From NCBI RefSeq assembly GCF_011742925.1, contig NZ_WAEL01000001.1, forward strand, positions 1,116,001 to 1,180,000: a stretch of DNA of 64,000 nucleotides, read 5' to 3'. The notes under the pieces are model-generated. The model was not told the origin of the DNA. It made no database searches and worked only from the letters and a program-made list of their open reading frames with translations. This DNA is from Fibrivirga algicola. GTDB taxonomy: Bacteria; Bacteroidota; Bacteroidia; Cytophagales; Spirosomataceae. Position 1 is the first letter of the stretch, and each line of letters opens with the position of its first letter. The position numbers were made by a program, and so were the translations under genes. This document shows, in pieces, positions 59,126 through 64,000 of the stretch.

Positions 59126-60316
59126 ATGCTCACCATTCGTATTGACCAGAAAGACCCAGCCTTGCTGGCAGTCCTGTTTCCGGAAGACACCCTGGCCAAC
59201 AACCAGATTCGCAACGTACCCGGCCGACGGTGGAGCTATACACGCCGGTGCTGGCTCGTGCCCAACACGCGGGAGTCGGTGGTGCTGCTTGGCCGGTTGT
59301 TTGGCAAAGAATACTGCCGGTTCGACGAAGCCATTGTCCGGCTCTACAAACCAGCCGCCACCCACACCGACGTTGACCAGGCAACCTGTCCGCCCTGGCC
59401 CCCCAAGCAGGTGCTACATTGCGAACTGGAGCGACCACCTAAGCCTTTTCGGTATGCTCCGGTCGCTGGCATATACGATGCCCACCCCGTGGTTGTGGCC
59501 CTGTCTGACCTGATGCGTGTCCGGAACTATAGCCCCAAGACGATCAAGAACTATAAGCAGGCCCTTATTTCGCTTGTTCAGTTCATTGGCCAAAAGCCGC
59601 TCGATGCGCTCACCAGAGCCGACTTCCATACGTACCTGCTGTTCCTGCGCGACAAACGCTGCCTCAGTAGTTCATCCATCAACGTACACATCAACGCCTG
59701 GAAGTTCTATCAGGAAAAAATGCTGCTGCGCGACAAGACGTATTACGACATTGAGTACCCCCGGCTAGCCAGTCCGTTGCCATCTGTTTACAGCGTAGCC
59801 GAAGTAAAAGCCATTTTCGACGCTACTACCAGCCTGAAGTACCGTACCCTGTTCCGTGTCGTGTATGCCACGGGCCTTCGACTCGCCGAAGTAGCCCATC
59901 TGCGCCTGATAGCCATCGATCGTCAGCGGAGTTTGATTCACGTAAAATCGGGAAAGGGCAAAAAAGACCGTATCGTGATGTTATCGCCTAAACTGCTAAC
60001 CCATCTCAACGAGTATATCCGGTTGTATACGCCCCGAACGTACCTGTTCGAAAATGCTTTGATGAACGAGCCGCTAGCCAAACGGACGATCCAGCATGTG
60101 TACAGTGAAACGGTTCGGTTCGCCGGCATCAGGAAGAAAGGAGGGATTCATACCCTGCGCCACAGCTTCGCCACGCACCTGCTGGAATCGGGCACCGACA
60201 TCCGGTACATCCAGCAACTCCTTGGTCACGAAAGCATCCTGACCACCATGCGCTACACCCACGTCACCGCCGACAAGATCAGCGCCATCAAAAGTCCGGT
60301 CGACGATCTGCTGTAG
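59126..60316 (+). CDS. Tyrosine recombinase / site-specific integrase
   Basis: The protein has 396 residues from the ATG at 59126 (MLTIRIDQKD); in-frame sequence upstream to 59054 lacks family support. About 110 N-terminal residues of unusual sequence precede the SAM-like core-binding domain (about 135-215) and the catalytic domain. Catalytic residues seen: Arg in YATGLRLAEVAHL, His-x-x-Arg in HTLRHSFATHLLESG, His in LLGHESILTT and Tyr in MRYTHV. It resembles Xer/IntI-like recombinases. No attachment-site repeats, attC sites or cargo genes are visible, so it may be a chromosomal orphan. It overlaps the next gene's 3' end. Confidence 0.9.
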   Translation: MLTIRIDQKDPALLAVLFPEDTLANNQIRNVPGRRWSYTRRCWLVPNTRESVVLLGRLFGKEYCRFDEAIVRLYKPAATHTDVDQATCPPWPPKQVLHCELERPPKPFRYAPVAGIYDAHPVVVALSDLMRVRNYSPKTIKNYKQALISLVQFIGQKPLDALTRADFHTYLLFLRDKRCLSSSSINVHINAWKFYQEKMLLRDKTYYDIEYPRLASPLPSVYSVAEVKAIFDATTSLKYRTLFRVVYATGLRLAEVAHLRLIAIDRQRSLIHVKSGKGKKDRIVMLSPKLLTHLNEYIRLYTPRTYLFENALMNEPLAKRTIQHVYSETVRFAGIRKKGGIHTLRHSFATHLLESGTDIRYIQQLLGHESILTTMRYTHVTADKISAIKSPVDDLL

Positions 60317-60539
60317 TCCGATGCGGCCTAAGCATTGGGCGTAACTGCGACAGGCTATAAAAGCGGCTTTTAAGCACGTACCCAGCCGTGTAGCGCAGGA
60401 TAATCCGCTTATTCTGCCACAGCCGCCCACGGGTGTCGAATCGGTACAATCGTTTGTCGTTCCCGAAGAAATAATTTGGAAACCCGTCGATATCCCAAAC
60501 CCGCTCAACCTGTTGGTAGCTAGGTAAATGCTTCGTCAT
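60288..60539 (-). CDS. Small protein with NUMOD4-like motif
   Basis: The protein has 83 residues. VWDIDGFPNYFFGNDKRLYRFD resembles the NUMOD4 DNA-binding motif of HNH-type proteins, and RYTAGYVLKSRFYSLSQLRPML continues in a pattern I associate with short phage-like proteins. No nuclease domain is present. It is convergent with the recombinase and overlaps it by 29 bp. If real, it may be a remnant of a mobile element; the family call is tentative. Confidence 0.45.
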   Translation of the reverse strand: MTKHLPSYQQVERVWDIDGFPNYFFGNDKRLYRFDTRGRLWQNKRIILRYTAGYVLKSRFYSLSQLRPMLRPHRTTADRRPDF

Positions 60540-60751
60540 GTTCTTCGTACAATTGTTTGGTAAGCGAAGATCGACTTTTACTTACTAAAACCAGTTTATC
60601 GCTGGATGTACACACCTTCGGCTAAGTGCTGTACAGTAGTAAAAATAAGGTAGTCAGCGTTCAGACCAATAGTGGTACACCATTAAGAAGACCGTGACTG
60701 AACGAACTGGCTCCTGGGGCGTTTAACTTATCAACCTAACCTGGTGGTGCT

Positions 60752-60790
60752 CTGAACCAGACTGAAGCTACTCGTATCAGTCTGGTTCAG
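60752..60790 (-). terminator. Hairpin after the mannose-6-phosphate isomerase gene
   Basis: Arms CTGAACCAGACTGA (60752-60765) and TCAGTCTGGTTCAG (60777-60790) are perfect with an 11-nt loop, 20 nt past the stop codon. No T-run follows on the minus strand, so termination is less certain. Confidence 0.55.
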
Positions 60791-60810
60791 GGTACTCACC
60801 CGGACATGGG

Positions 60811-62598
60811 CTACTTCAACGTATAATCGTGCAGTCTGTCTGTTCTGATAAATGCCTTTAACGTACCTATTTCCTGGCCCTCGCTCAAGCCAAAGGGCCT
60901 GATGGTGTAGGCACCCACCGAGGCCGGCACGATGAATGTTTCGGCGTAATGAACGACGAAGGGGACAAACGCATCCGACGGACTTTCTACAACGGCTTCG
61001 TCGCCTTCAATCAGGTTGATTACGTTAACGACGCCCTGCGTATGATGAGAAACCGTCGTTGAAAACCAGTGACGACGGGTCTCAATGAATGAGTCTTCAT
61101 CAAGCCCTGTACGCTCTTCCCGCCAGCCGTCACCACGCCCGATCTCCTCAATCTGATTGAGCAGGTTATCTTTTGTCCATTGGGTTGTCCGGTCCCACTG
61201 AATGTTGTTTTTCCCGTGTTCGAGGGAGATTGGCCGGGGTTGTCCGTCCAAGCCTGTCCGGCCCCAATCCCAGAGTTTGAAGGTGAAGTTGAAGGGGGTT
61301 GCACTGATCTCCAGCACAACGCTGTTGGCGCCCGAGCAGTGAACGGTACCGGCCGGAATCAGGGCGTGATCATGCTTTTTAATGGGCCATTTTTTAACGT
61401 ACTTCTCAGCATCGAAATCAACATCGCCATGCTGCGCCTTTTCCAGATCACCGATCATGTCGGTAGAACTGATGTTTTCTTTTAACCCCAGGTACACGCA
61501 GGCATCCTCTTTGGCTTCCAGAAAATAATAGCTTTCGTTCTGGGTATATCCCATGCCAAATTTCTCACGCATGTACTCGTGCAGGGGATGAACCTGTAGG
61601 CTAAGATTGCCACCTTCGACGGTATCCAAGAAGTCGAAGCGGATAGGAAACTCGGCGCCAAACGCATTAAAAACGGCTTCGCCAAGCAATTCGACCGGGT
61701 GGCTGAAGACTACATCGATCGAGGGGATCTCGAACGTTTCGCCGTCGAAATTGTAAAGCAGGCTGTTCTCCTCGGGGACGCAGTCGAACCCCCAGGCATA
61801 GTTAACAGCCGACCGGTCCAGATCGCATACTTCTTTCAGCCACTGACCACCCCAGGGGCCTGGATCAAAGAATGGAACCACCCGAAAGGGCCGCTGAGCG
61901 GTGAGTGCCATGGCGTTTCGGAGGGCCGAGCCGCTGATCAGCTTGGGCGTTTTTTCGAGGGTCGTGTCAATCACGTAATCCCAGCGATCCATATTTTGCA
62001 TTTTGTGACGGTCCAGCACCTTCCAGTCCACGTAGAACGCCCGTTTATACTGGTATGCAAATACCGCGTCGGCATTGTTAGCACCCAGATTACCTACCCT
62101 GTTCTTGCGGAATCGAAGCTGAATTTCCCACCGAGGCATATCCGCGTATAACAGCAGATCGGGTTGATCGACGAACAGCGCGGCCCCGACACCTACAATC
62201 AGCACAACGCCGTCTGCAACGCCTTGAATCCTTTTTTGGCAGGAAGCCAGTTTGGTATCGTCAAAAAAGGCCGACAGCTCAAACGGGCAAACGTACCCAA
62301 ACACCGGATCGTCTGTCACGAAGTCGTTGACGAGGGCATCTATTTCGGACTGGCTACGCAGGACCTGGCTCGTTTCAACGATCGTCAGCTTGTCTGCCAG
62401 TGTGCTTAAGCCAGCGATCATCTCGTTAGTATACACGCCCAGGTACGTGTCTATGGCCACGATCGTTTTGGCTCGATCGGTAGGTCGAATGCTATCTCGC
62501 AGGACTGAGACTATCGGTTCCCAACCCGTAGTGCAGGTTTCCCCTTCTACAGCAATGCTGGGGAATTTGTCGAAGATTGATGGTGTTAACACGTTCAT
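60811..62598 (-). CDS. Class I mannose-6-phosphate isomerase with N-terminal extra domain
   Basis: The protein has 595 residues, nearly twice a minimal enzyme. The C-terminal part (about 280-595) is a cupin-type phosphomannose isomerase with zinc-site residues in LSLQVHPLHEYMREKFG (Gln, His), ESYYFLEAKEDA (Glu) and IPAGTVHCSGANS (His). The N-terminal part (1-270) has alternating strands and helices resembling a nucleoside-kinase-like fold (DGVVLIVGVGAALF, DLLLYADMPRWEIQ) without a visible P-loop. It interconverts mannose-6-P and fructose-6-P. Its start overlaps the ROK gene's stop by 4 nt. Confidence 0.85.
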   Translation of the reverse strand: MNVLTPSIFDKFPSIAVEGETCTTGWEPIVSVLRDSIRPTDRAKTIVAIDTYLGVYTNEMIAGLSTLADKLTIVETSQVLRSQSEIDALVNDFVTDDPVFGYVCPFELSAFFDDTKLASCQKRIQGVADGVVLIVGVGAALFVDQPDLLLYADMPRWEIQLRFRKNRVGNLGANNADAVFAYQYKRAFYVDWKVLDRHKMQNMDRWDYVIDTTLEKTPKLISGSALRNAMALTAQRPFRVVPFFDPGPWGGQWLKEVCDLDRSAVNYAWGFDCVPEENSLLYNFDGETFEIPSIDVVFSHPVELLGEAVFNAFGAEFPIRFDFLDTVEGGNLSLQVHPLHEYMREKFGMGYTQNESYYFLEAKEDACVYLGLKENISSTDMIGDLEKAQHGDVDFDAEKYVKKWPIKKHDHALIPAGTVHCSGANSVVLEISATPFNFTFKLWDWGRTGLDGQPRPISLEHGKNNIQWDRTTQWTKDNLLNQIEEIGRGDGWREERTGLDEDSFIETRRHWFSTTVSHHTQGVVNVINLIEGDEAVVESPSDAFVPFVVHYAETFIVPASVGAYTIRPFGLSEGQEIGTLKAFIRTDRLHDYTLK

Positions 62599-63545
62599 AT
62601 ATCAAGGTTGTATGCTAAAGTGGCGACGCCCAGCAGTGCTGCGGAGTCGGATAATATGCCTGGCACAACGGCCACCTTGCCCCAAGTGGCCCAGGCGTTT
62701 TGATTCAGGCGCTGCTGAATCGGGGGAATAATAACATCGCGGCTGGCCATTACCCCTCCGCCCAGAATAAGTACGTCAGGATCGTATACCTGCACCAGGT
62801 TGTACGCGCAGGCGGCCCAAACATCAATGCTTTCATTCCGTAGGGAAGTTGCCAGGGCGTCTCCCTGCCGGGCACAGCGGAAAACAGCTTCATAGTCGAC
62901 GGTATCGTACTGGCAAAGCGAGCTTTGTGGGTACGTTGCATGCGCCGTGGCCCGCTGGTTCAGGCTCCAGGTCGACGCTTCGGCCTCAGCGCAGCCAACG
63001 GTGCCGCAGTTGCATTGGTTACCATGGGTATTGATGACCACGTGCCCACCCAGAATGCCCGCCTGAAAATGCTTGCCGCGCAACAGTCGACCTTCAATAA
63101 CAGCCGACGTGCCGATGCCGGTGCCGAGCGTCATCAACACGACGTTATCGTAGCCTCGTCCGCTGCCATATTGCCATTCGCCTAGTAGCGCTGCCCGGGT
63201 ATCATTTTCCAGATAGAGCGGTAAGCCCCAGGTTTCGTGCGCCCAGGCAAGTAGGTCTAGCTCGGGCGCGTCACTGTACTTGCTATTGATCGTCAGCACC
63301 CGTTTGTGGATCGGATCAACAATACCCGGTATGGCAATGCCGACGCCAATCAAATCATCAATAGTCAGGCGGGCCTGGGCCAACAGGTTCTTTATGGCTG
63401 TTTCAATTTGGGGTAACCGGGATCGTAACCCTTGACCTGACTGCGAATCCATTTGGTGGGTCAGTAAGACGGTCCCTGCGCTAACTAGCCCCAGTTTGAT
63501 ACGGGTCCCTCCCAGGTCGATGGCAATAACTGCTTTTTCTGCCAT
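62595..63545 (-). CDS. ROK family sugar kinase
   Basis: The protein has 316 residues: ATP-binding IDLGGTRIKLGLV near the start, sugar-binding ENDTRAALLGEW, a phosphate loop LGTGIGTSAVI and the ROK zinc site GNQCNCGTVGCAEAE. There is no helix-turn-helix domain, so it is a kinase and not a ROK repressor. It probably phosphorylates mannose or glucose released by the upstream glycosidase. It lies between GH76 (6 bp) and the isomerase (4-nt overlap), so the three form a tight operon. Confidence 0.9.
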   Translation of the reverse strand: MAEKAVIAIDLGGTRIKLGLVSAGTVLLTHQMDSQSGQGLRSRLPQIETAIKNLLAQARLTIDDLIGVGIAIPGIVDPIHKRVLTINSKYSDAPELDLLAWAHETWGLPLYLENDTRAALLGEWQYGSGRGYDNVVLMTLGTGIGTSAVIEGRLLRGKHFQAGILGGHVVINTHGNQCNCGTVGCAEAEASTWSLNQRATAHATYPQSSLCQYDTVDYEAVFRCARQGDALATSLRNESIDVWAACAYNLVQVYDPDVLILGGGVMASRDVIIPPIQQRLNQNAWATWGKVAVVPGILSDSAALLGVATLAYNLDI

Positions 63546-63551
63546 GTGCGC

Positions 63552-64000
63552 TTATCGTTTTGTTTCCCGTTCTTTTTCCAGCAGGCTTAAGCGTGCGTAT
63601 AACTCGGCGATGCACGCCTGATCCAGCAACCATTTTGGTTTAGCCAGTTCCTTGGGATCGGGCATCCAGCTATGCGTGACCAGTCCATACTTGTCGCGGG
63701 AGTGTTGCCAGGCGTAATCGAGCGAGTTTTTAATCCCGGTTACGTACCGATAGTCGCCATTGACCCGGTAGAGCGCATCATAACCCCTGAACAGCACCGT
63801 AACAAACCAGGGCAAATCGATCTGAATGGCCATTGGTGACGGATGCGGGCGCTTGTCGAAGTGAACGAACGTATCCCTGGCCAGCTTTTCGGCCTGGTGG
63901 AGGTACTGTTTGTCGCCGGTAAACTGATAGAGCAGCACGGCTGCTTCGAGCATGGAGCCCGAGTTGTACGTATAAAAAACCCGGTTTACCACACCCGTTG
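63552..64000 (-). CDS. Glycoside hydrolase family 76-like protein, 5'-truncated
   Basis: About 149 C-terminal residues are visible; the frame is open to the right edge, so the start lies outside the window. FYTYNSGSMLEAAVLLYQFTG and QYLHQAEKLARDTF match the alpha/alpha-barrel of GH76 alpha-1,6-mannanases. The catalytic Asp-Asp pair would be in the missing part. With the ROK kinase and phosphomannose isomerase it suggests mannan or mannoside use. Cell location cannot be judged without the N-terminus. Confidence 0.72.
   Translation of the reverse strand, partial: TGVVNRVFYTYNSGSMLEAAVLLYQFTGDKQYLHQAEKLARDTFVHFDKRPHPSPMAIQIDLPWFVTVLFRGYDALYRVNGDYRYVTGIKNSLDYAWQHSRDKYGLVTHSWMPDPKELAKPKWLLDQACIAELYARLSLLEKERETKR

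Noticed and set aside
59020-60810. Integron (attC array) around the recombinase
   Set aside because: No attC-like inverted repeats or gene cassettes are next to the recombinase, and the flanking genes are ordinary chromosomal ones.
1-64000. CRISPR array or cas genes
   Set aside because: No regularly spaced direct repeats of 25-40 nt and no Cas-like proteins were seen on either strand.

Overview
The window looks like the chromosome of a Bacteroidota bacterium of the order Cytophagales, most likely a Spirosoma/Fibrella/Rudanella-type member of Spirosomaceae (inference). The evidence is Bacteroidota-type promoters (TAnnTTTG at -7, TTG about 20 nt upstream) with little Shine-Dalgarno sequence, a TonB receptor with an N-terminal carboxypeptidase-like domain, Bat-type VWA/TPR proteins, the long form of IspG, the carboxyspermidine route genes, and lineage-restricted families (HYC_CC_PP, DUF6728, DUF4332, DUF2306). 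Base composition is moderately GC-rich and even. There is no phage, insertion sequence or CRISPR array; the only mobility gene is one tyrosine recombinase.

Layout. 1-11 kb: 5'-truncated heptose epimerase (hldD), subtilase, aminopeptidase P, a TetR regulator with a perfect palindrome upstream, a carboxynorspermidine synthase-type enzyme, a sugar-acid dehydratase plus SDR pair, glutamate racemase and thioredoxin reductase. 11-19 kb: an M23/LysM endopeptidase, then a soft-metal (probably copper) island on the minus strand: HYC_CC_PP protein, TonB receptor, AraC regulator fused to a metal-binding HMA domain, HMA-MauE membrane protein, His/Met-rich barrel-like protein, Csp-type 19-Cys copper storage protein and a periplasmic HMA protein. 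19-24.6 kb: an 11-residue-repeat protein, guanine deaminase, small unknowns, a DksA-type zinc finger, a P450 and a ThuA protein.

24.6-35.4 kb is the most interesting stretch: an RND efflux operon (adaptor, pump, outer-membrane channel) continuous with its OmpR-family regulator and histidine kinase, followed by a single-TM protein, a cysteine-less HMA-like protein and a secreted TPR protein. Three promoters in this stretch carry phased 11-bp direct repeats of TTCTAA at nearly fixed distance from the -7 element, which defines a candidate local regulon.

35-50 kb: tandem SDR paralogues, DUF2306 protein, outer-membrane protein, pnuC/lipoprotein/nadR-like salvage operon, DEAD-box helicase, diadenylate cyclase, RNase Z, STAS protein, purC, thiolase, and Bat-type TPR and VWA genes. 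49.9-50.7 kb: tRNA-Ser(GCT), tRNA-Pro(TGG), tRNA-Arg(TCT). 50.7-64 kb: orphan histidine kinase, TPR protein, MmcQ/YjbR and DUF6728 genes, ispG divergent from nspC, an ALDH7-type dehydrogenase, the tyrosine recombinase, and a mannose/mannan operon (GH76, ROK kinase, mannose-6-phosphate isomerase) running off the right edge.

At the DNA scale the heptamer ACGTACC/GGTACGT occurs about 70 times (hand count; about 8 expected), in genes and spacers. A family of related intergenic hairpins occurs at 6.2, 36.4 and 57.4 kb.
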